The notes under the pieces: model-generated
What the model saw: only the letters and a program-made list of their open reading frames with translations
The model's database searches: none
What the model was told of the DNA's origin: nothing
NCBI RefSeq assembly: GCF_040187885.1
Contig: NZ_JBDPLH010000001.1
Coordinates: 1,302,001 to 1,366,000 of the forward strand
Source of the DNA: Roseateles_E cavernae
Lineage (GTDB): Bacteria; Pseudomonadota; Gammaproteobacteria; Burkholderiales; Burkholderiaceae_C
Direction: 5' to 3'
DNA: 64,000 bases
Program-made: the position numbers and the translations under genes
In this document: positions 35,211 through 46,803 of the stretch, one piece after another
Layout: every line of letters begins with the position of its first letter
Numbering within the stretch: position 1 is the first letter of the stretch

Positions 35211-36772
35211 GCCTGGCGATCAGCGGGGAGCAATTGATAGGCGCCGCAGCGAAGCGCGGCACGGCCGGCGAGATCCGGGCCTGGAGCCCGATCCGGGGCC
35301 AGGTCTTGCCGGAGACCTTTGGCGGCGGCGATGCCGCCGATGTCGAGCGGGCCTGCGCGCTGGCGCGCGCCGCCGCCGATCCCTGGCGCCGCAGCCTGCC
35401 CGAGCAGCGCGCGCGGCTGCTGGAGACGGTCGCCGAGGGCCTGCTGGCGCTGGGCGACGGGCTGATCGAGCGGGCCCATCTGGAGTCGGCCCTGCCGCTG
35501 GCGCGGCTGCAGGGCGAGCGCGGCCGCACCGTCGGCCAGCTGCGCCTGTTCGCCCAGGCCCTGCGCGACGGCCACTGGAGCGCCGCGACCCTGGACTCGG
35601 CCCTGCCCGAACGCGCGCCGCTGCCGCGCGCCGATCTGCGCTCGCACAAGATCGCCATCGGGCCGGTCGCGGTGTTCGGCGCCAGCAATTTCCCGCTGGC
35701 CTTCTCGGTCGCCGGTGGCGACACAGCGGCCGCGCTGGCGGCCGGCTGCCCGGTCATTGCCAAGGCGCATCCGGCCCATCCCGGCACCTCGGAGCTGGTC
35801 GGCCGCGTGATCCAGCAGGCGGTGCGCGAGCTGGGCCTGCCCGAGGGCCTGTTCTCGCTGCTGCATGATGCCGGCACCGCGCTGGGCCAGGCCCTGGTCG
35901 CGCACCCGGTGATCCAGGCGGTCGGCTTCACCGGTTCGCGGCGCGGTGGCCAGGCCTTGATGGCCGTGGCCCAGGCGCGGCCGCAGCCGATTCCGGTCTA
36001 TGCCGAGATGAGCGCGATCAACCCGGTCTTTCTGCTGCCGGCGGCGCTGGCGGCGCGGGCCGAGGCCATCGCCCAGGGCTTCGCCGATTCGCTGACCCTG
36101 GGGGTCGGCCAGTTCTGCACCAATCCCGGCCTGCTGGTCGGGCTCGATGGCCCGGATCTGCAGCGCTTTGTGGCGGCGGCCGTGCCGCTGCTGGCCGCCA
36201 AGCCGGCCGGCACCATGCTGACACCGGGCATCCAGGCCGCCTGCGAGGCCGGTGCCGCGCGGCTGCGCGAGCAGCCCGGCGTCGAGACCCTGGTGCAGGG
36301 CGCGGCCCAGCTCTGCCTTGCCGATGCCGCGCGCTTCATCGCCAATCCGCTGCTGCATGAAGAGGTGTTCGGCCCCGCCGCGCTGCTGCTGCGCTGCCGC
36401 GATGAGGCCGAGCTGCTGGCGGTGGCCGAGGCGCTGGAAGGCCAGCTGACCGCGACCCTGCAGCTGGATGCAGCCGATACGCAGCTCGCCCAGGCCTTGC
36501 TGCCGGTGCTGGAACGCAAGGCCGGGCGCATCCTGGCCAATGGCTTCCCGACCGGGGTCGAGGTGGCGCCCGCGATGGTGCATGGCGGCCCCTGGCCGGC
36601 CAGCAGCAGCGCGGCCCACACCTCGGTGGGCACGGCCGCGATCGAGCGCTTTCTGCGCCCCGTCTGCTATCAGGATCTGCCGGCCGAGCTGCTGCCGCCG
36701 GCGCTGCAGCCCCACAACCCGCTGGGCCTGTGGCGGCTGCGCGATGGCAAGCCCTGTCCCCCGGAGGGCTGA
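35207..36772 (+). CDS. Aldehyde dehydrogenase (NADP+), 2-oxoglutarate-semialdehyde type
   Basis: The 521-residue enzyme begins at GTG 35207, with GGAG 7 bases upstream, overlapping the dctP stop (GTGA). The cofactor segment FGASNFPLAFSVAGGDTAAAL (near 160-180), the catalytic Glu in VYAEMSAINPVF (near 266) and the Cys in GVGQFCTNPGL (near 304) are visible. The length and the GGDTAAAL variant match the 2-oxoglutarate semialdehyde dehydrogenase type found in hydroxyproline, sugar acid and pentose routes. It would deliver 2-oxoglutarate to the TCA cycle from the product of the DapA-family enzyme. Confidence 0.87.
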   Translation: MSLAISGEQLIGAAAKRGTAGEIRAWSPIRGQVLPETFGGGDAADVERACALARAAADPWRRSLPEQRARLLETVAEGLLALGDGLIERAHLESALPLARLQGERGRTVGQLRLFAQALRDGHWSAATLDSALPERAPLPRADLRSHKIAIGPVAVFGASNFPLAFSVAGGDTAAALAAGCPVIAKAHPAHPGTSELVGRVIQQAVRELGLPEGLFSLLHDAGTALGQALVAHPVIQAVGFTGSRRGGQALMAVAQARPQPIPVYAEMSAINPVFLLPAALAARAEAIAQGFADSLTLGVGQFCTNPGLLVGLDGPDLQRFVAAAVPLLAAKPAGTMLTPGIQAACEAGAARLREQPGVETLVQGAAQLCLADAARFIANPLLHEEVFGPAALLLRCRDEAELLAVAEALEGQLTATLQLDAADTQLAQALLPVLERKAGRILANGFPTGVEVAPAMVHGGPWPASSSAAHTSVGTAAIERFLRPVCYQDLPAELLPPALQPHNPLGLWRLRDGKPCPPEG

Positions 36773-36816
36773 ACATAGGCGACACTTGGCGGCCGCTGAG
36801 GCATTAAGGGAGAGGC

Positions 36817-38667
<1,851 letters not shown>

Positions 38668-38717
38668 GGCTTGTTCGCTACGCGAGTTCCACAACAGGCG
38701 GCGGGCCGGGCCGGCGC

Positions 38718-38723
38718 GATACT
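38718..38723 (+). promoter_or_regulatory. Possible -10 of the AEC carrier gene
   Basis: GATACT ends 8 nt before the ATG at 38732 and no ribosome-binding site is present in between (CGCTGCTT). This is the same near-leaderless layout seen at murU and the UbiH-type gene. Confidence 0.35.
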
Positions 38724-38731
38724 CGCTGCTT

Positions 38732-39712
38732 ATGTCCTGGATGGTTTTCTACAAGCTGCTGGCGATCTTCATCACGGTGGCGATCGGCTGGTTCGTCGGC
38801 CGCATGCGCTGGCTCGGCGACGCCTCGGCCGGCGGCAGCGGGGGCGACCCGGCCAAGGTGCTGTCAGCGGCGGCCTTCTACCTCTTCGTGCCGGCCCTGC
38901 TGTTCCGCACCACGGCCCGGGTCGATTTCGACAGCCTGCCCTGGCTGACCCTGAGTGCCTTTTTCGGACCGCTGCTGCTCCTGATCCTGCTGATCTACGG
39001 CGTGCAACGCTGGCGCGGCGCCGGTCGCGAGGAACCGGCCCTGCCTTGCGTGCAGGCCATCACGGTGGGTTTCGGCAACACCTTGCAGGTCGGCGTGCCG
39101 CTGGCGGCCGGCATCTTCGGCGAGGCCGGGCTGGCCATCCACATCACCGTGGTCAGCCTGCATGCGCTGCTGATCCTGACCCTCTTGACCCTGCTGGTCG
39201 AGCATGACCTGGCACGCGCCCGGCCCGGCGCCAGCCTGGGCCGCACGCTGGCGCTGACGGTCAGGAACACCGTGATCCATCCGGTCGTGCTGCCGGTGGT
39301 GGCCGGCCTGCTGTTCAATGCCTCCGGGCTCACGCTGCCGGCGGTGCTGGACGAGGTGCTGCAGCTGCTGGGCACGGCCGTCGTGCCGCTGTGCCTGACG
39401 CTGATCGGCATGTCGCTGGCCTATTACGGCTGGCCCTCGCGCTGGCGCGGCGCGCTGTCGCTGGCACTGCTGAAGCTGTTCGCGCTGCCGGCCCTGGTGC
39501 TGACCATCGCGCATTGGGGTTTCGGCCTCGCCGGCATGCCGCTGGCGGTGATCGTGATGATGGCGGCCCTGCCCACCGGCTCCAACGCGCTGATCTTCGC
39601 CCAGCGCTACCAGACCCGCGAGGCCGAGGTGACCGCCGCCACCGTGCTGTCCACCGTGGCCTTTGTGCTGACCGCGCCGCTGTGGCTGGCCCTCGTGACC
39701 CGATTTCCTTGA
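38732..39712 (+). CDS. AEC-family transporter (auxin efflux carrier fold)
   Basis: The 326-residue membrane protein has about ten helices in two inverted halves. It shows family features: FGNTLQVGVPLAAGIFG near 112, with the glycine-proline break of helix 4, and TGSNALIFAQRY near 290. Bacterial members carry malate, malonate or similar acids; the substrate here is unknown. A hydrophilic loop near residue 30 (GGSGGDPAKV) is a small insertion. The GNAT gene begins 14 bp downstream. Confidence 0.88.
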   Translation: MSWMVFYKLLAIFITVAIGWFVGRMRWLGDASAGGSGGDPAKVLSAAAFYLFVPALLFRTTARVDFDSLPWLTLSAFFGPLLLLILLIYGVQRWRGAGREEPALPCVQAITVGFGNTLQVGVPLAAGIFGEAGLAIHITVVSLHALLILTLLTLLVEHDLARARPGASLGRTLALTVRNTVIHPVVLPVVAGLLFNASGLTLPAVLDEVLQLLGTAVVPLCLTLIGMSLAYYGWPSRWRGALSLALLKLFALPALVLTIAHWGFGLAGMPLAVIVMMAALPTGSNALIFAQRYQTREAEVTAATVLSTVAFVLTAPLWLALVTRFP

Positions 39713-39725
39713 GCCTGCTGCCACC

Positions 39726-40580
39726 ATGAGTCAAGACCCGACCCTTGTCGTCCCGGCCGCCGAGCTGGCGCCCGCGCCGCTTCACCAGGCCTTTGTCGGC
39801 GCCTTTGCCGACTATCTGATCGGGCCCTTCCAGACCACGCTGGCGCAATGGCCGGGCCTGCTGGCCCGCCAGGGCATCGATCTGGGGCTCAGCCGCGTGG
39901 TGCTGGAGGGCCGGGATCGCCAGATCCTGGCCTTCGCCTTCGTTGCGCCGCGGCCCGAGAGCGGGCGCTGGCGGCTGGCCACGATGGGCGCGCTGCCGGC
40001 TGCGCGCGGCCGCGGTGCCGCGGCGCGCCTGCTCGACGATATGCTGGCGCGCGCCCGCGCCGCCGGCCTGGCCGAGGCCGAGCTGGAGGTGTTCGCGCAG
40101 AACGAGCGGGCGCTGCGCCTGTATCGCGGCCGCGGCTTCGAAACCCTGCATGAGCTGCACGGCTATCAGGCGCTGCCGGGCAGCGTCGCGCCGGCGGCCT
40201 GCGAGTTCCGTGCGGTCGAGCACGGGGCCGCGCTGGCCTGGTTGCGCGACGAGGCCCAGGCCCGGCTGCGCGATCTGCCGCTGCAGGTGACGGCCGCCTC
40301 GCTGCAATCGGCCAGCGGCATGAGCGCCTGGCAGAAGGGCTCGGCCCAGCTGATGTTCTCGCGGCCCGATGCGGCCACGGTGGTGGTCGGCAGCCTGATC
40401 GACTGGCAGCCTGCGCAGACCAATGCCCGCGCCCTGCTGCAGGCGCTGCGCGCCGAGTTCCCGCAGGCCACGCTGCGCGTGCCCCAGCTGCAGCGCCTGG
40501 ATCTCGGGGGTCAGGCCCTGCGCGAGCTGGGCTTCGAGACCCTGCCCCTGCATCAGCTGCTGATGCGTGCCAAGCTCTGA
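39726..40580 (+). CDS. GNAT-family N-acetyltransferase, two-domain
   Basis: The 284-residue protein has a GNAT domain at about 20-150 with the acetyl-CoA loop MGALPAARGRGAAARLLDD and the following helix AQNERALRLYRGRGFE. The C-terminal half (about 160-284) looks like a second, degenerate GNAT-like fold. The acceptor is unknown. It probably shares a transcript with the AEC carrier upstream and the nitronate monooxygenase 18 bp downstream. Confidence 0.82.
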   Translation: MSQDPTLVVPAAELAPAPLHQAFVGAFADYLIGPFQTTLAQWPGLLARQGIDLGLSRVVLEGRDRQILAFAFVAPRPESGRWRLATMGALPAARGRGAAARLLDDMLARARAAGLAEAELEVFAQNERALRLYRGRGFETLHELHGYQALPGSVAPAACEFRAVEHGAALAWLRDEAQARLRDLPLQVTAASLQSASGMSAWQKGSAQLMFSRPDAATVVVGSLIDWQPAQTNARALLQALRAEFPQATLRVPQLQRLDLGGQALRELGFETLPLHQLLMRAKL

Positions 40581-40598
40581 TACAGGAGACATGCTGCG

Positions 40599-41684
40599 AT
40601 GAACCACTGGCCCGATACCCGCATCCTCGATCTGTTCGGCATCGAGCTGCCCATCATCCAGGCGCCGATGGCCGGACCCACCTTGCACGAGATGGTGGTG
40701 GCCGTCTCGGAGGCCGGCGGCCTGGGCTCGCTGCCCTGCGCGCTGCTGAGCCCGACCCAGCAGCGCGAGCAGCTGGCGCTGATCAGGGCGCAGACCGGCA
40801 AGCCTATCAATCTGAACTTCTTCTGCCACCGCCCGCCTGCGCCGGATGCCGAGCGCGAAGCCGCCTGGCGGCAGCGGCTGCGCCCCTATTACCTGGAGCT
40901 GGGCCTGGACCCCGATGGCCCGGTGCCGGCGTCGAACCGCCAGCCCTTTGACGCGCTCAGCTGCGAGTTGATCGAAGCCTTCCGGCCCGAGGTCCTCAGC
41001 TTCCATTTCGGCCTGCCCGCGCCCGAGCTGCTGGCCCGGGTGCGCGCCAGCGGCGCCAAGATCATCGCCTCGGCAACCACGGTGGCCGAGGCGCGCTGGC
41101 TCGAAGCCCAGGGTGTGGACGCCATCATCGCCCAGGGCTTCGAGGCCGGCGGCCATCGCGGCCATTTCCTGGCCGACGAGATCGCCACCCAGGTCGGCAC
41201 CTTCTCGCTGCTGCCCCAGGTGGTCGACGCGGTGCGGCTGCCGGTGATCGCGACCGGCGGCATTGCCGACCCGCGCGGCATCCATGCCGCCTTCGTGCTG
41301 GGCGCGGCCGCCGTGCAGATCGGCACCGCCTATCTGTTCACGCCCGAGGCCCATCTGGCGGCGCCGCACCGCGCCGCGCTGCGCAGCGAGCGCGCCGAGC
41401 AGACGGCGCTGACCAATCTCTTCACCGGCCGGCCGGCGCGCGGCATCGTCAACCGCGTGATGCGCGAAGTCGGCCCGATCTCGGCCCTGGCCCCGGCCTT
41501 CCCGACCGCCGGCGGCGCGCTGGCGCCGCTGCGCGCGGCCAGCGAGCCCAGAGGGGATGAAGGTTCGGGCGACTTCATGTCGCTGTGGTCGGGGCAGTCG
41601 GCGCGGCTGGCGCGCGAGGGCCTGGGCGCGGGGGAGTTGACGCGCTGGCTGGCCGAGCAAGCGCTGTCGAGGATGGGGCGATGA
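40599..41684 (+). CDS. Nitronate monooxygenase family protein
   Basis: The 361-residue FMN-dependent TIM-barrel enzyme oxidises nitronates to carbonyl compounds and nitrite. It begins with IELPIIQAPMAGPT, the FMN-binding strand. GVDAIIAQGFEAGGHRGHF near 175 holds the catalytic His, and LPVIATGGIADPRGIHAAFVLGA near 220-242 binds the FMN phosphate. In vivo this family may detoxify 3-nitropropionate. The ATG at 40599 is 18 bp after the GNAT gene. Confidence 0.88.
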   Translation: MNHWPDTRILDLFGIELPIIQAPMAGPTLHEMVVAVSEAGGLGSLPCALLSPTQQREQLALIRAQTGKPINLNFFCHRPPAPDAEREAAWRQRLRPYYLELGLDPDGPVPASNRQPFDALSCELIEAFRPEVLSFHFGLPAPELLARVRASGAKIIASATTVAEARWLEAQGVDAIIAQGFEAGGHRGHFLADEIATQVGTFSLLPQVVDAVRLPVIATGGIADPRGIHAAFVLGAAAVQIGTAYLFTPEAHLAAPHRAALRSERAEQTALTNLFTGRPARGIVNRVMREVGPISALAPAFPTAGGALAPLRAASEPRGDEGSGDFMSLWSGQSARLAREGLGAGELTRWLAEQALSRMGR

Positions 41685-41694
41685 GCCCATCGGC

Positions 41695-41700
41695 GAGAAT
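41695..41700 (+). promoter_or_regulatory. Possible -10 of proA
   Basis: GAGAAT ends 6 nt before the proA ATG. The intervening CAAGGC contains a weak AAGG, so either a leaderless message or a poor ribosome-binding site on a longer transcript from upstream is possible. Confidence 0.3.
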
Positions 41701-41706
41701 CAAGGC

Positions 41707-42996
41707 ATGAGTGACGACATCCAGACCCTGATGCAGACCCTGGGCCGCCAGGCCCGTGCCGCCGCCACCTCGATGGCCGCCGCGCCCACCGCCGCCAAGA
41801 ACGCCGCGCTGCTGGCGCTGGCGCGCCGCCTCGGCGAGGCCGGCCCGGCGCTGCGCCAAGCCAATGAGGGCGATCTGGAGGCGGCGATCAAGGCCGGGCT
41901 GGACGCGCCTATGGTCGACCGGCTGAGGCTGACGGACAAGGTCATCGCCACGGTGGCCGAGGGCTGCGCACAGATCGCCGCGATGCCCGATCCGATCGGC
42001 GAGATCAGCGGCGTCAAGCGCCGCCCGAGCGGCATCAGCGTCGGCCAGATGCGCGTGCCGCTGGGCGTGTTCGGCATGATTTACGAGAGCCGGCCCAATG
42101 TGACCATCGAGGCCGCGTCGCTGGCGATCAAGAGCGGCAATGCCTGCATCCTGCGCGGTGGCTCCGAGGCCCTGCATTCGAATCTGGCGCTGGCGCAGAT
42201 CGTCGGCGACGCGCTGGCCGAAGCCGGCCTGCCGCGCGAGGCCGTGCAACTGGTCGGCACCACCGACCGCGCCGCGGTTGGCGCGCTGATCACGATGCCC
42301 GAGTTCGTCGACGTCATCATCCCGCGCGGCGGCAAGGGCCTGATCGAGCGCATCAGCCGCGAAGCCAAGGTGCCGGTGATCAAGCATCTGGACGGCAACT
42401 GCCACAGCTATGTCGACGCCGAGGTCGAGCTGGGCCTGGCGCTGCGCGTGGTCGACAACGCCAAGACGCAGAAATACAGCCCCTGCAACGCGACCGAATC
42501 GCTGCTGGTGCATGCCGAGCAGGCGAGCGAGTTCCTGCCCCGCATCGGCGCGATCTTCGCGGCCAAGGGCGTCGAGATGCGCGGCTGCCCGCGCACGCTG
42601 GCCCTGCTGGGCCCGCTGCAAGGCGGCCTGGCCGGCGCCAAGCTGTCGGCCGCCACCGAGGCCGACTGGAGCGAGGAATACCTGGCGCCTGTCATCAGCA
42701 TCAAGGTGGTCGACAGCCTGGACGAGGCGATTGCCCATATCAACCGCTACGGCTCGCACCACACCGACGCGATCCTGACGACCAACCATCCGAACGCGAT
42801 GCGCTTTCTGCGCGAGGTCGATTCGGCCAGCGTGATGGTCAATGCCAGCACCCGTTTTGCCGACGGCTTCGAGTACGGCCTCGGTGCCGAGATCGGCATC
42901 TCGACCGACAAGTTCCACGCCCGCGGACCGGTCGGGTTGGAGGGGCTGACGTCGATGAAGTGGGTGGTGCTGGGGCAGGGCGAGGTCAGGGGCTGA
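41707..42996 (+). CDS. proA: Glutamate-5-semialdehyde dehydrogenase
   Basis: The 429-residue enzyme reduces gamma-glutamyl phosphate to glutamate 5-semialdehyde, the second step of proline synthesis. Family motifs are VPLGVFGMIYESRPNVTIEAASL near 118, LRGGSEALHSN near 150, HLDGNCHSYVD near 228 and the catalytic cysteine in KYSPCNATESLL near 262. Length is standard. proB is not adjacent. The gene is convergent with the peptide importer, and a hairpin containing both stop codons joins them. Confidence 0.94.
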   Translation: MSDDIQTLMQTLGRQARAAATSMAAAPTAAKNAALLALARRLGEAGPALRQANEGDLEAAIKAGLDAPMVDRLRLTDKVIATVAEGCAQIAAMPDPIGEISGVKRRPSGISVGQMRVPLGVFGMIYESRPNVTIEAASLAIKSGNACILRGGSEALHSNLALAQIVGDALAEAGLPREAVQLVGTTDRAAVGALITMPEFVDVIIPRGGKGLIERISREAKVPVIKHLDGNCHSYVDAEVELGLALRVVDNAKTQKYSPCNATESLLVHAEQASEFLPRIGAIFAAKGVEMRGCPRTLALLGPLQGGLAGAKLSAATEADWSEEYLAPVISIKVVDSLDEAIAHINRYGSHHTDAILTTNHPNAMRFLREVDSASVMVNASTRFADGFEYGLGAEIGISTDKFHARGPVGLEGLTSMKWVVLGQGEVRG

Positions 42997-43004
42997 TTCG
43001 CAGC

Positions 43005-43012
<8 letters not shown>
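42989..43012. terminator. Shared hairpin at the proA/peptide-ABC junction
   Basis: GGGGCTGA (42989-42996) and TCAGCCCC (43005-43012) are perfect 8-bp arms with an 8-nt loop. The TGA of proA is in one arm and the TGA of the opposing ATPase gene is in the other. There is no T-run, so it may act as a bidirectional pause or mRNA 3'-end stabiliser rather than a classical terminator. Confidence 0.5.
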
Positions 43013-43978
<966 letters not shown>

Positions 43979-43982
<4 letters not shown>

Positions 43983-44956
43983 AGAATGCAGGCGACCTTG
44001 TGGCCGGGGGCGATCTCGCGCAGCGCCGGCGTGGCCTGGGTGCAGGCACCGCTGGCGTATTGGCAGCGCGGCGCGAAGCGGCAGCCCTCGGGCGGGTTGA
44101 TCAGCTTGGGCACCGTGCCGGCAATCGCCTCTAGCCGAACCTTGTGCGTGGCGGCCAGGTCGATGCGCGGGATCGAACGGATCAGGCCCTGGGTGTAAGG
44201 GTGGCGCGGGTTGGCGAACAGCTGCTCGACCGTGGCCTCCTCGATCACCTTGCCGGCATACATCACCACGACGCGCTGCGCGACCTCGGCGACCACGCCC
44301 ATCGCATGGGTGATCAAGAGGATGCTCATGCCCAGCCGCGCCTTCAGCTCGGCCAGCAGCTCCAGGATCTGGGCCTGTATCGTCACGTCCAGCGCGGTGG
44401 TCGGCTCGTCGGCGATCAAGAGCTGCGGATTGCAGCTCAAGGCCATCGCAATCATCACGCGCTGGCGCATGCCGCCGGAGAACTGGTGCGGATAGTCGCG
44501 CACGCGGCGCTCCGGCGTCGGGATATTGACCAGGCGCAGCATCTCGACCGCGCGGTCCATCGCGTCGCGCCGGTTCAGCCCTTCCTGCAGGCGCAGCACC
44601 TCGGCGATCTGCTGGCCCACCGTGTAGACCGGGTTCAGCGAGGTCATCGGCTCCTGGAACACGATGGCGATCTGCTTGGCGCGGATGCGCCGCATCTCGC
44701 TCTCGGGCAAGGTGACCAGGTCGCGGCCCTGCCAGAGGATCTGCCCGGCGACGATGCGGCCCGGCGGCATCGGCAAGAGCTTGAGCACACTCATCGCGGT
44801 GACCGATTTACCGCAGCCCGACTCGCCGACCACGCAGACCGTCTCGCCGCGCTGCACCGTCAGATCGACACCGTCGACCGCATGCAGCCAGCCGGCATCG
44901 GTGGCGAAATGGGTCTTCAGGCCGCGGATATCGAGCAGCGGGGCGTCGGGGCTCAT
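43979..44956 (-). CDS. Peptide ABC transporter ATP-binding protein (DppD/OppD type)
   Basis: The 325-residue ATPase is the partner of the DppF-type subunit. Walker A GESGCGKSVTAMS is near residue 45, the signature FSGGMRQRVMIAMAL near 158 and Walker B LLIADEPTTALDVT near 178. The C-terminal CRFAPRCQYASGAC cluster is present. I chose ATG 44956 (MSPDAPLLDIRGL), which overlaps the upstream permease stop by one base; the open frame extends further but inside that permease gene. Confidence 0.92.
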
Positions 44957-45870
44957 CACATCACCTTGCGCGGATCGAGGGCGTCGCGCAGACCGTCGCC
45001 GATGAAGTTGATCGTCAGCGCGGCCAGAAAGATCGCCAGGCCGGGGAAGAGGGCCCAGTGCGGCGCGATGTCCAGATAGTCCTTGGCATCGAAGAGGATG
45101 CGGCCCCAGGTCGGGATGTCGGGCGGGAAGCCCAGGCCCAGAAAGGACAGCGTCGACTCGGCAATGATGGCGGCCGCCACATCGATGGTGCCGGCCACGA
45201 TCACCGGGCCCAGCGCATTGGGCAGGATGTGGCGGGTGACCTGGCGCGGCGTGCTCGCGCCCAGGGCCCGCGCCGCCTCGACGAACTCCTTCTCGCGCAG
45301 CGAGAAGAACTGCGCCCGCACCAGCCGCGCCACCGGCATCCAGCGAAAACCGCCGATCACGACGACGATCAGGATGAAGACGCCGACCTCGGGGCCGAAG
45401 GTCTCCTTCAGCCCGTCGCGGAACAGATAGATGATCAGCAGCAGCAAGGGCAGCTGGGGCAGCGAGAGAAACAGATCGGTCAGCCACATCAGCGCCGCAT
45501 CGACGCCGCCGCGCGAGATGCCGGCGATCGCGCCGATCAGCACACCGACGATCACCGCCATCAGCATCGCCGCCAGGCCCACGGCCAGCGAGATGCGGCC
45601 GCCGTAGAGCAGGCGGGCCAGCAGGTCCTGGCCCAGATCGTCGGTGCCCAGCGGGTGGGCCAGCGAGGGGCTCTTGAGCCGGGCCGTGAAGTCGATATCG
45701 TTGATCGCGACGGGCCAGAGCCAGGGCCCGACCAGCACGGCCGTCACCATCAGCAGCAGGATCACCAGGCTGAGCATGGCCATGCGGTGGCGCTTGAAGC
45801 GCCGCCAGGCCTCGCCCCAGGGCGAGACATGGGCGCTAGCGGTAGCTGATGCGGGGGTCGAGCCAGCCAT
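44956..45870 (-). CDS. Peptide ABC transporter permease (DppC/OppC type)
   Basis: The 304-residue inner-membrane protein has a cytoplasmic head, a first helix (LVILLLMVTAVLVGPWLWP) and the DppC-type loop HPLGTDDLGQDLLARLLYGGRISL near 73-96. The EAA motif EAARALGASTPRQVTRHILPNALG lies near 202. Its start overlaps the end of the dppB-type gene by 35 bp, and no shorter in-frame start is visible, so the overlap appears real. Confidence 0.92.
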   Translation of the reverse strand: MAGSTPASATASAHVSPWGEAWRRFKRHRMAMLSLVILLLMVTAVLVGPWLWPVAINDIDFTARLKSPSLAHPLGTDDLGQDLLARLLYGGRISLAVGLAAMLMAVIVGVLIGAIAGISRGGVDAALMWLTDLFLSLPQLPLLLLIIYLFRDGLKETFGPEVGVFILIVVVIGGFRWMPVARLVRAQFFSLREKEFVEAARALGASTPRQVTRHILPNALGPVIVAGTIDVAAAIIAESTLSFLGLGFPPDIPTWGRILFDAKDYLDIAPHWALFPGLAIFLAALTINFIGDGLRDALDPRKVM

Positions 45871-46795
45871 AGAGCAGATCGGCCAGGAGGTTGAAGAAGA
45901 TCACCAGGCAGGCGAACACAAAGGTCACCGCCATGATCACCGGCGTGTCATTGGCCAGGATGGCGCTGATCAAGAGCGAGCCGATGCCGGGGATGCGGAA
46001 GATCTGCTCGGTGACGATGGCGCCGCCGAACACCGCCGGCATCTGCAGCGCCACCAGGGTCACGACCGGGATCAGCGCATTGCGCAGCACATGCTTGATC
46101 ACGACCCCGCCCTCGGAAAGGCCCTTGGAGCGGGCCGTGGTCACATAGTCGAGCTTGATCACGTCCAGCACCGCCGAGCGCACATAGCGGGTCCAGCTGG
46201 CGCCCTGGAACAGGCCCAGCACGACCACCGGCATCAGGGACTGCTTGAGGTGCTCCCTCCACCAGGCCCAGCCGCTGGCCTCGATATCGGCGCGGTAGAC
46301 AAAGGGCAGCCAGTCGAGCTGGATCGAGAACAGCAGGATCAGGAGCAGGCCGGTGAAGAAGGTCGGCAGCGAGAAGCCGACGAAGGCCAGGGTGTTGGCG
46401 ATCTGGTCGAACACCGAGTAGGGCCGGGTCGCGGCATAGACGCCCACCGGTATCGCGATCAGCAGCGCGAGGATCTGCGAGCTGCCGATGATGACCAGGG
46501 TGGTTGGCAGGCGCTGCAGTATCAGCTGGTCCACATCGATGCGGCTGACGAAGGAGAAGCCCCAGTCGCCCTGGAACATGGCGAACAGCCAGCGGAAATA
46601 GCGCTGCCAGACGGGGTCATCGAGGCCGAACTTGGCGCGCAGCATCTGGCGCACCTCGGCCGGCACATTCGGGTTGGTGGCCAGTTCCTCGAAGGGGTCG
46701 CCGGGCGCCAGCGCCAGCACGGTGAACAGCACGACGCTGATGCCCAGCAGGCTGGGCAGCGCGTAGAGCAGACGGCGCAGCAGGTACTGCAGCAT
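45836..46795 (-). CDS. Peptide ABC transporter permease (DppB/OppB type)
   Basis: The 319-residue permease has six helices. The N-terminal helix LLYALPSLLGISVVLFTVLALAPGDP is typical of DppB. The EAA-type loop TARSKGLSEGGVVIKHVLRNALIP lies near 215-238, and RIPGIGSLL closes the domain. It starts 8 bp after the binding-protein gene and its 3' end overlaps the next permease gene by 35 bp. Confidence 0.92.
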   Translation of the reverse strand: MLQYLLRRLLYALPSLLGISVVLFTVLALAPGDPFEELATNPNVPAEVRQMLRAKFGLDDPVWQRYFRWLFAMFQGDWGFSFVSRIDVDQLILQRLPTTLVIIGSSQILALLIAIPVGVYAATRPYSVFDQIANTLAFVGFSLPTFFTGLLLILLFSIQLDWLPFVYRADIEASGWAWWREHLKQSLMPVVVLGLFQGASWTRYVRSAVLDVIKLDYVTTARSKGLSEGGVVIKHVLRNALIPVVTLVALQMPAVFGGAIVTEQIFRIPGIGSLLISAILANDTPVIMAVTFVFACLVIFFNLLADLLYGWLDPRISYR

Positions 46796-46803
46796 CGCGC
46801 GGC

